A program made the translations under genes and the position numbers. A DNA stretch of 20,759 nucleotides. Origin: a virus. The stretch is from the IMG/VR virus record IMGVR_UViG_3300037427_004457, positions 1 through 20,759 of that record. One strand, given 5' to 3'. Positions 1 through 7,067 of this stretch are shown piece by piece. The notes under the pieces are model-generated. The model saw only the letters and a list, made by a program, of their open reading frames with translations, had not been told where the DNA came from and made no database searches. Numbering within the stretch: position 1 is the first letter of the stretch; the number at the start of each line of letters is the position of its first letter.

Positions 1-1
1 C

Positions 2-181
2 CAGATGGTATGGTACCCACAAGAATGGAGGGCAGAAATATCTAGAGTGGCATATATTCCCGCAGTTCATATAACAAATGAGAACCTGCAAGACATTGGA
101 AGAACAAACAATATACAATGGAAAGGCATAGACAACGACCCAAGCTCACCGACCTACGGCGAGGCTACTGAGGAAGAGTAG
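2..181 (+). CDS. C-terminal fragment of an unknown protein (5' partial)
   Basis: An open frame runs from the left edge to a TAG at 179-181 and gives 59 residues. The start lies outside the window. The visible part is rich in Trp, Tyr and Asn early on and ends in an acidic tail (GEATEEE). No motif is recognisable and no function is assigned. It is kept as real because it is open to the edge, lies on the same strand as everything else, and ends just before a well-formed promoter for the next gene. Confidence 0.6.
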   Translation, partial: QMVWYPQEWRAEISRVAYIPAVHITNENLQDIGRTNNIQWKGIDNDPSSPTYGEATEEE

Positions 182-184
182 GGC

Positions 185-218
185 TTGACTTTATGCCAAC
201 CCCATATATATAATAAAT
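185..218 (+). promoter_or_regulatory. Predicted leaderless sigma70-type promoter of the 219 gene
   Basis: TTGACT (185-190), 16 nt, TATATA (207-212), 6 nt, then ATG at 219. With standard sigma70 geometry the first transcribed base would be the A of the start codon. TATAAT at 209-214 (spacer 18) is an overlapping alternative -10. There is no Shine-Dalgarno sequence. The same spacing recurs at five other starts in the window. Confidence 0.6.
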
Positions 219-596
219 ATGGCAAAAAGAAAGCCCAGCTGGAAATCATTAGCAATAGATAGAATATTATCATTACCAAAAAGATTTCCATGCAAGCTAT
301 TTGGAACGACAGTTATTAAAAATAAAGGATCTTTTTATGCAAGGGAAGTTAAAATTTTCGAATCACTCCTTAAACAGTGCCCGAAACAAGATTTCTGGGA
401 AAAAGTAAAATTCAATAAAGAACCAGAAAGCTTAAGTTTTTTCGCGAGCGAGTTCGGAAAAAAAATACTCAAGGAAAAGTATAACGAATTTAATTATAAA
501 GTGCCCAAAGCAGAAACGTTTTCCGTGGGAGAAAAACAGGGTGAAGATAAAATAATAGAAGTCAAGCCCAAAACTTTAAAAGATTTTTTAAAATAA
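219..596 (+). CDS. Small basic protein of unknown function
   Basis: This 125-residue protein is lysine-rich throughout, with many Phe residues and no signal peptide or membrane segment. I recognise no domain. A predicted leaderless promoter sits immediately upstream, and recA has its own promoter just downstream, so this gene looks like a single-gene transcription unit. Small size and positive charge would suit a nucleic-acid-binding or structural accessory role, but that is only a guess. The start is supported by the exact promoter-to-ATG spacing and by the lack of a nearby alternative. Confidence 0.75.
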   Translation: MAKRKPSWKSLAIDRILSLPKRFPCKLFGTTVIKNKGSFYAREVKIFESLLKQCPKQDFWEKVKFNKEPESLSFFASEFGKKILKEKYNEFNYKVPKAETFSVGEKQGEDKIIEVKPKTLKDFLK

Positions 597-597
597 T

Positions 598-631
598 TTG
601 ATTATTAGAAATCTTTAGATATATTATCTGA
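598..631 (+). promoter_or_regulatory. Predicted leaderless promoter of recA
   Basis: TTGATT (598-603) begins 2 nt after the upstream stop codon. It is followed by 16 nt, TATATT (620-625), 6 nt and the ATG at 632. The -10 sits inside a small dyad, AGATA-TAT-TATCT (617-629). Geometry is identical to the promoters of the 219, 8305, 12014, 13995 and 19044 genes. Confidence 0.6.
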
Positions 632-1729
632 ATGAAAGAAAGCGAAACCCTAAATCAGATAAACAAGTTTCTATCAGATAAAGATAATAAAAAATATCAC
701 TACAACGACGCAAAAAGCGAGGACTATAAAGTCTCCACAGGAAGCCTAAATTTAGACCTAGCCCTAGGAGGAGGAATATCTTCTGGAGTGCATCGATTTA
801 CTGGAATAAACGAAGGAGGAAAGACAAGCTGTGCGCTTTCTATAGCCAGAGAATTCCAAAAACAATTTAAAGACGGAATGGTGGTGCTAGTAATGAGCGA
901 GGGAAGATGCTCTCAAGAAATGATGGACAGAGCGGGAATTGATACGAACCCAGAAAAGTTTTTTAGGTTTGATTGTAATGTTTTCGAGAAAGTTTTTGAG
1001 TTAGTAAGAATGCTGGTTAAAGACAACCCAGAAGACAAGAAATACTTTTTTTTAATTGACAGTATTGATGCTCTGTGTAGACTTAATGATGTAGATAAGG
1101 CATTTGAGGATAGTGAGCAAGTGGCAGGAGGCGCGTTAATAACCTCAGTCTTCCTAAAGAAAATGGTTCTGCCTATTGCGAAGCTAAACCACATAATGAT
1201 ATTGACAAGTCAAGTAAGAGTTGAGGTATCAGCAAACCCATACGCCTCGAGAGGAGGCCCCAAAGCAAAGGAAGCGGGAGGCAATGCAGTAAAACACTAC
1301 GCAAACTTTATTTTAGAATTTCAGGAAAGATATACGAACGACATACTATTCACAAACCCCTCAGCAACAAGACTAGATGACAAAGGAGACCCAATAGGAC
1401 ATTATTGCAAAATAAAATTCAAGAAGTCTATTAATGAGAGAACAGGATCTCAAGTAAGATACCCAGTAAAATACGGAAGAAAAAATGGAAACAGCGTCTG
1501 GATAGAGCGGGAAATTTTAGACCTAATGAAAATGTGGGGCTACCTAGAACAAAAGGGATCCTGGATCGCAATAGATCAAGACCTCATAGAGAAAATGAAG
1601 GCAAAAAAGATTGATTGCCCAGAAAAAATCCAAGGAGAACATAATTTAGTAGAATTAGTGGAAAACTCACCTAAAATAAAGAAGTTCCTTTTTGATCATA
1701 TAAAGCAAGAGTTAAATAGTATATCATGA
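632..1729 (+). CDS. recA: RecA/UvsX-type recombinase
   Basis: This 365-residue protein is an ATP-dependent strand-exchange protein that coats single-stranded DNA in recombination and repair. Walker A is GINEGGKTS with the catalytic Lys at about residue 64. Walker B is FFLIDS with Asp at about 143. The DNA-binding loop 2 region with the family-typical AGGNAVKHYA is at about 214-224, preceded by TSQVRVE. The length matches bacterial RecA (about 350) and the motifs look bacterial-type. The stop overlaps the next start as ATGA, so the gene is coupled to the sugar-modification cassette, which is an odd partner for a recombinase. The start is supported by the upstream promoter spacing. Confidence 0.93.
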   Translation: MKESETLNQINKFLSDKDNKKYHYNDAKSEDYKVSTGSLNLDLALGGGISSGVHRFTGINEGGKTSCALSIAREFQKQFKDGMVVLVMSEGRCSQEMMDRAGIDTNPEKFFRFDCNVFEKVFELVRMLVKDNPEDKKYFFLIDSIDALCRLNDVDKAFEDSEQVAGGALITSVFLKKMVLPIAKLNHIMILTSQVRVEVSANPYASRGGPKAKEAGGNAVKHYANFILEFQERYTNDILFTNPSATRLDDKGDPIGHYCKIKFKKSINERTGSQVRYPVKYGRKNGNSVWIEREILDLMKMWGYLEQKGSWIAIDQDLIEKMKAKKIDCPEKIQGEHNLVELVENSPKIKKFLFDHIKQELNSIS

Positions 1730-2898
1730 ATAAAAATAAAGCAGAAGCAGTAGAGGGAGAATTTTCAGTAATCTCCGAAGCAAAAAACCAAATTAAAAAA
1801 AATGAATTTGGAGATGAGCTAAATGATGTCTGGGTAGGAGAAGGAGATAAACAGAGGGCTGCAGCTGTAGCCAAGGCCTCCGCACAAAACACAATTACAA
1901 ATTACGTCCCAAGAACCGACGGAAAAAAAGATTCAGTAATGTTGATTCACTGGAACGGTAGATTCGGAAACAGAATGCATCAGTATGCATATGGAGCGAC
2001 GTATGCAAAACTCAACGATATGAATTTCGAAATGGCCTCAGACTGGGAAGGAAATCATATTTTTAAAAATCAAAAACATACAGTCGTTGAAGACGATGAA
2101 TTGAGGCTTTGGTTAAATCAAACATCAAAAGACCTAGACAACCTTACGGCGAGACTCGATGCGCTAAAATCCTTCAAAGAAAGAAGCGGAGAGTCGTTTA
2201 ATTATGTCAACGTAGACAAGCCCGACCAGAACTACAGAAAGCAGGGAAACGTTTGCTTTGATAGTGTCTGCGCCTACCACCCTTCGGTTTTTGAACCAAT
2301 GTCAAAAGATTATTTATTAAATGACGTGTTCGAGTTTAACGATCATGTTAAAAATTCAGAAATATATAAAAGACTGGAAGACAACCAAGGAACATATGAC
2401 ATTGCGCACCTAAGAAGAGATGACATTTCGAATGTAAACTACAAGCAAAATGGAGGCTATTCTGTAGTAAGTAAGGACTCATATATAGAAGCGTTTAAAA
2501 AGTACGACTATGATCCAGAAAAAATAGAATGGACCAGCGATGACTGGACAGGAAAATGGGGAGTAGGCAAACCCAGTCAAAATTTTGGATGGAATTATCC
2601 CGAGGGGGCAGTTTATCATAGCGAACACATATTTGATTTCTTCGCAGACTTCCTAAGGCTTTATTTTGCAAGAACAATATTCAGGGCAAACTCTTCATTT
2701 AGTTGGTGGGCCTCATTTCTATCAGAGCAAAGAGAGGAGCCTGCAAAAATATTTGCACCTAGATTAGACAAAAAGATTTTATACGCTGCAAAAGAAACCT
2801 ACAAGGAAGAAGCTAAATTTGACTTCGAGGAGGGCAACCACCCGCATTGGCTCTGTACCACAAAAGAAAATAGATGCAACGATATTATTATAAAATAA
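1726..2898 (+). CDS. GT11-like fucosyltransferase family protein
   Basis: This 390-residue protein is a probable sugar transferase of the alpha-1,2/alpha-1,6-fucosyltransferase superfamily. Three family motifs occur in order: GRFGNRMHQYAYG at residues 78-90 (compare GGLGNQMFQYAFG), HLRRDD at 228-233 (compare the nucleotide-sugar-binding HxRRGD), and NSSFSWWASFLS at about 322-333. In the second motif Gly is replaced by Asp, so donor use may differ. About 70 N-terminal residues, charged and Ala-rich, precede the domain and match nothing I recognise. The gene overlaps recA (ATGA) and abuts the next gene with no gap. The acceptor could be a virion glycan, a host surface glycan or DNA; nothing in the sequence decides this. 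Confidence 0.75.
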   Translation: MNKNKAEAVEGEFSVISEAKNQIKKNEFGDELNDVWVGEGDKQRAAAVAKASAQNTITNYVPRTDGKKDSVMLIHWNGRFGNRMHQYAYGATYAKLNDMNFEMASDWEGNHIFKNQKHTVVEDDELRLWLNQTSKDLDNLTARLDALKSFKERSGESFNYVNVDKPDQNYRKQGNVCFDSVCAYHPSVFEPMSKDYLLNDVFEFNDHVKNSEIYKRLEDNQGTYDIAHLRRDDISNVNYKQNGGYSVVSKDSYIEAFKKYDYDPEKIEWTSDDWTGKWGVGKPSQNFGWNYPEGAVYHSEHIFDFFADFLRLYFARTIFRANSSFSWWASFLSEQREEPAKIFAPRLDKKILYAAKETYKEEAKFDFEEGNHPHWLCTTKENRCNDIIIK

Positions 2899-3537
2899 AT
2901 GAAAAACCAGATGAGCATAGTGTCCTCTATGGGAGGCACGGGATCAACAAGCTTTATTCATTGGTTTTCTAGGAGAATATCGGTAAACTGTTATCTAAAT
3001 TCGGAAGGCCTGCCGAAAAGAGGGCCTGGAGCAAACCCTAAAGGGTTAAAGCATAGGCTGGACCCGCCAAGGCAAAACGACCCATATTTACCAAACGTAA
3101 ATGCGATCAAGAATGCGGTATTTATTACGGACACTCCATACAACATAATCCCGAGCCTTTTTAGAAGAAAAATAGCAGCGGGACATGCAAAAGCAATCTC
3201 TGGGCATCGACCAGAACACGAAAACAGCCTAGAGTCTTTTTTATCACATGGAATTGACTCATTTTGCTTTACAGAACAGTTTGAGAATTGGACTAACCAC
3301 AAAAACGAAAGAGGTTATAAAAGATTAATTGTCAGGTTTCCGTATCTCTGGAATTATTTAGATCAAATATTTGACTTTCTGGAAATCTCTAGGTTTGAAG
3401 TAGAGAAGTTTCCTCCCCAGAAACAGAGAAACTCCTCATTCGACAGATTGCCAGAGCAAGACAAAGAAAGGTTCATGGCAATTTATGCCCCACTAGATGA
3501 GAAAATAAACAACACCCCGAATCTCATAATCATATGA
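2899..3537 (+). CDS. Sulfotransferase-like P-loop protein
   Basis: This 212-residue protein opens with a hydrophobic strand leading into MGGTGSTSF (residues 11-19), which resembles the 5'-phosphosulfate-binding loop of PAPS-dependent sulfotransferases. Around 138-151, RGYKRLIVRFPYLW resembles the region containing the 3'-phosphate-binding residues. The C-terminal stretch (about 176-203) has the form common in sulfotransferases: basic residues, a Leu-Pro-Glu helix start and a final amphipathic segment. Its place inside a run of glycosyltransferases supports a role in decorating a glycan. A kinase-like P-loop of another family remains possible. It starts directly after the upstream stop and overlaps the next start as ATGA. 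Confidence 0.5.
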   Translation: MKNQMSIVSSMGGTGSTSFIHWFSRRISVNCYLNSEGLPKRGPGANPKGLKHRLDPPRQNDPYLPNVNAIKNAVFITDTPYNIIPSLFRRKIAAGHAKAISGHRPEHENSLESFLSHGIDSFCFTEQFENWTNHKNERGYKRLIVRFPYLWNYLDQIFDFLEISRFEVEKFPPQKQRNSSFDRLPEQDKERFMAIYAPLDEKINNTPNLIII

Positions 3538-4130
3538 AGGAAATTTTTACAGGAATTTTTCAAGAAAACAAGTGGAGATGCTCAGAGAGCGCTAGCGGAG
3601 CTGGATCCACATTAGGGTGGACAAAGAACCTCAGGACTGGCCTACCTCTTTTACTAAAAGGCTTAAATATAAAAACCTTTCTCGACGTACCGTGCGGAGA
3701 CTTTAACTGGGCAAAAGAAATTGACTGGGGAGGCATACATTACATAGGGGGAGATATCGTAGGGAGTCTTATAGAAAAGAACATAGAGCTATATGATGAC
3801 GAAAATACTTCGTTCAAGCAGATAGATTTATCAAAGGATGAGCTGCCGAAAGCGGACATTATTCTAGTGAGGGACTGCCTAATGCATATGTCTGTAGATG
3901 ATGCAGGCAAATGTCTTAAAAACATACGAAACAGCGATGTAAGGTACATTCTAGCATCAACTTACCCCGACAAAAAACAAAACAATACATCGTTCAAAAC
4001 CTCTGCGGCCTTAAGTAGACATAACCTAGAGGCGCCCCCGCTCAACCTGCCGAAGCCGATACTTTATTTAAACGACTCAAATAGCCATGTTCCAGAAAAA
4101 CTTCTTGGACTCTGGGAAAACAAAGCGTAA
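3534..4130 (+). CDS. Class I SAM-dependent methyltransferase
   Basis: This 198-residue protein has a Rossmann-type methyltransferase core. Motif I is FLDVPCGDFNW (about residues 49-59), where the SAM-binding loop has CGD in place of GxG. YIGGDI at about 77-82 is the strand with the acidic residue expected to bind the SAM ribose. DIILVRDCLMHM fits motif IV and the following helix. Position among glycosyltransferases suggests O-methylation of a sugar, but DNA or a small molecule cannot be excluded. It overlaps the upstream gene by 4 nt and ends 1 nt before the most likely start of the next. Confidence 0.75.
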   Translation: MKEIFTGIFQENKWRCSESASGAGSTLGWTKNLRTGLPLLLKGLNIKTFLDVPCGDFNWAKEIDWGGIHYIGGDIVGSLIEKNIELYDDENTSFKQIDLSKDELPKADIILVRDCLMHMSVDDAGKCLKNIRNSDVRYILASTYPDKKQNNTSFKTSAALSRHNLEAPPLNLPKPILYLNDSNSHVPEKLLGLWENKA

Positions 4131-4131
4131 C

Positions 4132-4821
4132 ATGAGCAGGAGAAGAAGGCAAAAAGCCAATGAGCCACAACAAGAAACTACACAAAAAAAAATTAAACAG
4201 GGAGTGGTTTATGGAGTTTCTGGGGCAGAAAGAAATCTGCTCGAGTGTGTTTTTTCAGCGCAGAGCATAAAAAAGCTTCATCCAGATCTCCATATAACTT
4301 TATTCATAGACGCACAGCTCGAAAAAATTATAAAAGATAAAAGGTGTTTTGATGAAATAAAAATAATTACAAATCCAAATAGAAGAAACAAGCTGGACGC
4401 AATACTACAATCCCCTTATGAGCAAACGCTATATCTAGACAATGATACTGAACTTAAAAAACCCATACTAGCAGAAGCATTTCAACTTTTAGATAGGTTT
4501 GATATTGCACTAACGCATGCTCCACTTAAAAGAGTTTGCACTCAAATTGACCACATACCAAATTCATTCCCAGAATTTAACGGAGGAGTTATTTTCTTCA
4601 AAGACTCCCCAGAAGTAAAAGAGCTAATGCAGAGATGGAACGACGACTATCATGCAAGGAACATCAATACTAGATACGGGCACAGAGATCAACCCTATCT
4701 AAGGAGGGCCTTATGGGAGTCAAACCTAAGAATCGCTACACTTCTGCCAGACTACAACAATAGACGGAGAAGTAACCTAAGAACTTGCATCAGGCATAGA
4801 CACAAACTCTACAAACAATAA
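4132..4821 (+). CDS. GT-A fold glycosyltransferase (GT8/nucleotide-diphospho-sugar transferase-like)
   Basis: This protein has 229 residues from this start. An in-frame ATG at 4087 would add 15 residues but overlap the methyltransferase by 44 nt. I prefer 4132 because it lies 1 nt past the upstream stop, as is usual in this cassette. The metal-binding DxD motif is LYLDNDTEL (Asp 103 and 105). FNGGVIFF at 149-156 is the second hallmark of this family, and HRDQPYLRRAL near 187-197 matches the late acidic/aromatic segment. The N-terminus is a short basic stretch (SRRRRQK) and the C-terminus is also very basic. The sugar donor and acceptor are unknown. TAATG couples it to the next gene. Confidence 0.75.
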   Translation: MSRRRRQKANEPQQETTQKKIKQGVVYGVSGAERNLLECVFSAQSIKKLHPDLHITLFIDAQLEKIIKDKRCFDEIKIITNPNRRNKLDAILQSPYEQTLYLDNDTELKKPILAEAFQLLDRFDIALTHAPLKRVCTQIDHIPNSFPEFNGGVIFFKDSPEVKELMQRWNDDYHARNINTRYGHRDQPYLRRALWESNLRIATLLPDYNNRRRSNLRTCIRHRHKLYKQ

Positions 4822-5513
4822 TGGGAAAGCGTATAACAATATCATTATTATATTATAATGATGAAGAACATGTCTCCAGGCATATTGAAAAATGGGAGTC
4901 ATACAATGATTTAGCAAAGTTTCAAATTATAGATGACGGATCATCGACTCCAGCAAAAAAAATCCTAAAACATACCGCGTTCCCCGATCTCGACTCAAGC
5001 CTATATAGAATAGAAGAAGATATACCATGGAACATACCTGGCGCAAGAAATTTAAGCGCCACAGTTTGCGACACACCATTTATACTGATTTGCGATATGG
5101 ACCAAATTTTTGACAGAAAGGGGCTAGAGAAGATGATTGCGCTTACAGCTCTTAACGGAGGAAGCTGGTTTTACTCATTCAAACGTTTTTCCAACGATGA
5201 GAGATTAAAATCAAAATGCGGAAGGAAAACCTGCGGAACAATGCTTCTCTCAACAAAAGACTGGTGGTCAGTTGGAGGGTATGATGAAGATATGACTGGA
5301 AGCTATGGGCACAACGACCCCCTCTTCAGGAGACAATTAAAAAACGCGGGACTAAAAGAAGTAACGCCAGAAATATATTGCGAAGAAATTTCAGCAGACT
5401 GCAAGCTAGACAGAAAATCCAAAAACAAAGCAAAATATCATCAAAAAATAAAACAATTACCGAGGCAAAGCTGGAACTGCCTTAGATTCAACTGGAAACA
5501 TGAAAAATTTTAA
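4821..5513 (+). CDS. GT-A glycosyltransferase with GT2/galactosyltransferase-type motifs
   Basis: This 230-residue protein carries IIDDGSS at about 36-42, the nucleotide-binding Asp of GT2 enzymes, and ICDMDQIF with a DxD at 92-94 for metal and donor binding. WWSVGGYDEDMTGSYGHND near 148-166 matches the GGYDE...GxGxED signature shared by GT2 and the galactosyltransferase C-terminal domain. The enzyme is probably cytoplasmic, with no membrane segment. The ATG shares one base with the upstream stop, so the two glycosyltransferases are likely made together and may add successive sugars. The tail is basic and overlaps the next gene by 14 nt. Confidence 0.8.
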   Translation: MGKRITISLLYYNDEEHVSRHIEKWESYNDLAKFQIIDDGSSTPAKKILKHTAFPDLDSSLYRIEEDIPWNIPGARNLSATVCDTPFILICDMDQIFDRKGLEKMIALTALNGGSWFYSFKRFSNDERLKSKCGRKTCGTMLLSTKDWWSVGGYDEDMTGSYGHNDPLFRRQLKNAGLKEVTPEIYCEEISADCKLDRKSKNKAKYHQKIKQLPRQSWNCLRFNWKHEKF

Positions 5514-5730
5514 ATTAATTTCGCGCCAAATAGTTTACTCAGAGCACGGTTATGATGAATGCTTTGAATATAAAGACGGCGCAGGCAGAGTGCCAGACGG
5601 ATTAGCTATAGGATATGAGTTTGACAATAAAGGGCTTGTATTATTTAGGGACATAAAGTATAGCGAATACGACCACAAGTATTGGGATAATTATGAATTG
5701 GAATTAGATGTGGATCGCATTATAATATAA
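5500..5730 (+). CDS. Small acidic protein of unknown function
   Basis: This 76-residue protein is rich in Tyr, Asp and Glu, with no recognised motif, signal peptide or membrane segment. Its first 14 nt overlap the end of the preceding glycosyltransferase, and it ends just before a perfect inverted repeat and the next gene. The coupling and similar base usage argue that it is real. Its place in the sugar cassette is the only hint to its role. Confidence 0.6.
   Translation: MKNFKLISRQIVYSEHGYDECFEYKDGAGRVPDGLAIGYEFDNKGLVLFRDIKYSEYDHKYWDNYELELDVDRIII
5698..5726 (+). promoter_or_regulatory. Possible promoter before the exostosin-like gene
   Basis: TTGGAA (5698-5703), 17 nt, then TATAAT (5721-5726), a full -10 match 8 nt before the GTG at 5735. 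This would give a leader of about 2 nt. The -35 is weaker, and its position does not share the exact -34 spacing of the six strict promoters. Confidence 0.35.
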
Positions 5731-5733
5731 TGC
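5717..5733. repeat. Perfect 17-bp inverted repeat at a GTG start
   Basis: GCATTATA (5717-5724), a single A, then TATAATGC (5726-5733): 8-bp arms with no mismatch, ending 1 nt before the GTG start. It covers the candidate TATAAT -10, so it could be an operator; as RNA the loop is too small for a stable hairpin along its full length. AT-rich sequence makes short dyads likely, but 8 bp with GC at both ends is more than expected by chance. Confidence 0.5.
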
Positions 5734-5734
5734 A

Positions 5735-6664
5735 GTGCCTTTAAAAATAAATCCAAAACTAAAACTCTTCCATAATACAAGACATGCCTCAGGCAGGCAC
5801 AGTAAGATAGGTAGAAACGAGAATTCAACTAGCCCTTGGCTGGAGAAATTCGATTGGGTAATAGACACTCACCTCGACTGGAAGCGAGGAATGAGGACCA
5901 TGAGCAAAATCAAAACGGAACAGTGCTCTCCACCACAGACTGTTTTTGTGAAGATGAACCACCTAAGGTATTTTATAAACAATATTTTACCAACAATAGA
6001 ATCGGAGTTCGTGTTGTGCCTCGGAAACGCAGACAAGAGCATAAAAAGAGTCTTAAATAGAGATCAAAGAAAAAGACTTTTAAACGAAAAGAAAATAATT
6101 AAAGTTTTTTCAGAAGAGAAAGATATAGATTCCGACAGGATACGCGCGGTACCCATAGGGATACATCCAGCGCCTTTAATAAATCACCATAAAGAACTTA
6201 AGGATTTAATTAGAGATATAAATATAGAAGAAAAAAAAGATGAGGTCTGCGGGGGTTGGAGCCCATGGGGGAAAACTGTTTTTGGGACAAGAAGAGATAG
6301 GTCTAACGCACAATCTTATATGGAAGAGAATAAAGACTTTTGTTATTTTTTTGGAGGATTAACTCATGTAGGATACTGGGAGACAGTAAAATCACACAGG
6401 TTCTTTCTGTCCCCGCTTGGAACAACCTACGACTCCTTTAAGACATTTGAAGCTTTAGCGCTAAAAACAATCCCGATTATACAGAAACTTGGAGTATGGC
6501 AGGAAGCATACGAAGATCTACCAGTGGTAATTATAGACGACTTCTCCCAGATAAATCCAAAAAATTTAGAGCGATGGTGGAGGGAATTATCCCCAGAGCT
6601 AGAAAACTTACAAGACAAACTTACAACAGATTATCAGTGGGGCAAAATATTAGATGAAATTTAA
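5735..6664 (+). CDS. Exostosin (GT47)-like glycosyltransferase
   Basis: This 309-residue protein has a GTG start. The strongest signal is FFLSPLGTTYDSFKTFEAL at about 223-241 followed by LKTIPII, matching the donor-binding region of exostosin-like GT-B enzymes (compare CPRGNGLDTHRFWEAL then GCIPIV). The segment WQEAYEDLPVVIIDDF then matches the same fold. The N-terminal half (about 1-110) should be the acceptor domain and is poorly conserved. No signal or membrane segment is visible. The GTG start is chosen because the only nearby ATG (5730) is in another frame and stops at once. It closes the sugar cassette and overlaps the next gene by 11 nt. Confidence 0.65.
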   Translation: MPLKINPKLKLFHNTRHASGRHSKIGRNENSTSPWLEKFDWVIDTHLDWKRGMRTMSKIKTEQCSPPQTVFVKMNHLRYFINNILPTIESEFVLCLGNADKSIKRVLNRDQRKRLLNEKKIIKVFSEEKDIDSDRIRAVPIGIHPAPLINHHKELKDLIRDINIEEKKDEVCGGWSPWGKTVFGTRRDRSNAQSYMEENKDFCYFFGGLTHVGYWETVKSHRFFLSPLGTTYDSFKTFEALALKTIPIIQKLGVWQEAYEDLPVVIIDDFSQINPKNLERWWRELSPELENLQDKLTTDYQWGKILDEI

Positions 6665-7061
6665 AACTTTAAGCGGCTCGCAGAGGAGAGTGCAAAATAT
6701 AAGAAAATACCTCATAGATTGGGAGGGAGAAAGCAAGAGCAATTTTCAATTTAGAGCTAAAAAATTTCTTAAAAAATACTGGTTAAATCATGTAGTGTTT
6801 GAAGAACTTCCTGTGGCAGGAACAAAACTGTCTTTAGATTTCTACAATGCGAATGAAAAAATTGCAGTAGAAGTGCAGGGCGCACAGCACACAAAATTTG
6901 TAAAGTTTTTTCATGGAACAAAGGCAAACTATATAGACCAACTAAGAAGGGATGTGCAGAAGCGAGATTTTTGTGTAATTAATGATATAAAATTAATAGA
7001 AATTTACCCGAAAGATAAGATAAACAAATCATTATTTAAAAAATTCAATATAACTCTATAA
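6654..7061 (+). CDS. Vsr/DUF559-like PD-(D/E)XK endonuclease
   Basis: This 135-residue protein has the order of a very-short-patch-repair/DUF559-like nuclease: a basic N-terminal helix region, then LSLDFY with Asp 62, then IAVEVQGAQH with Glu 73 and Gln 75 (an ExQ in place of ExK, as in several members of this superfamily), and finally a helix with RRDVQKRDF followed by INDIKLIEIY. Related proteins cut DNA in mismatch repair, restriction or homing. In a phage, a stand-alone copy between functional cassettes is compatible with a homing-type mobile gene, but nothing here proves mobility. It overlaps the upstream gene by 11 nt. Confidence 0.65.
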   Translation: MKFKTLSGSQRRVQNIRKYLIDWEGESKSNFQFRAKKFLKKYWLNHVVFEELPVAGTKLSLDFYNANEKIAVEVQGAQHTKFVKFFHGTKANYIDQLRRDVQKRDFCVINDIKLIEIYPKDKINKSLFKKFNITL

Positions 7062-7062
7062 T
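7035..7062 (+). promoter_or_regulatory. Possible promoter of the secreted protease gene
   Basis: TTTAAA (7035-7040), 16 nt, TATAAT (7057-7062), then 5 nt to the ATG at 7068. The -10 is perfect but the -35 is weak. TATAATAAAT here also repeats the sequence at 209-218 before the 219 gene. It would yield a nearly leaderless transcript. Confidence 0.4.
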
Positions 7063-7067
7063 AAATT

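Noticed and set aside
205-218. T4-type late promoter (TATAAATA)
   Set aside because: TATAATAAAT occurs at two starts only (209, 7057). Most unit heads share a -35 box at fixed distance, which T4 late promoters lack.
598-631. Bacteroidota-type promoter with TAnnTTTG at -7
   Set aside because: The -10 hexamers here (TATATT, TACATT and similar) do not contain TTTG at the required place.
4087-4131. Upstream in-frame ATG for the GT-A glycosyltransferase, adding 15 residues
   Set aside because: It overlaps the methyltransferase by 44 nt, far more than most overlaps here, and a better-placed ATG at 4132 lies 1 nt past the upstream stop.
5836-6060. Alternative + strand frame inside the exostosin-like gene
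   Set aside because: It lies wholly inside a longer coding frame with family motifs and has an unnatural composition.
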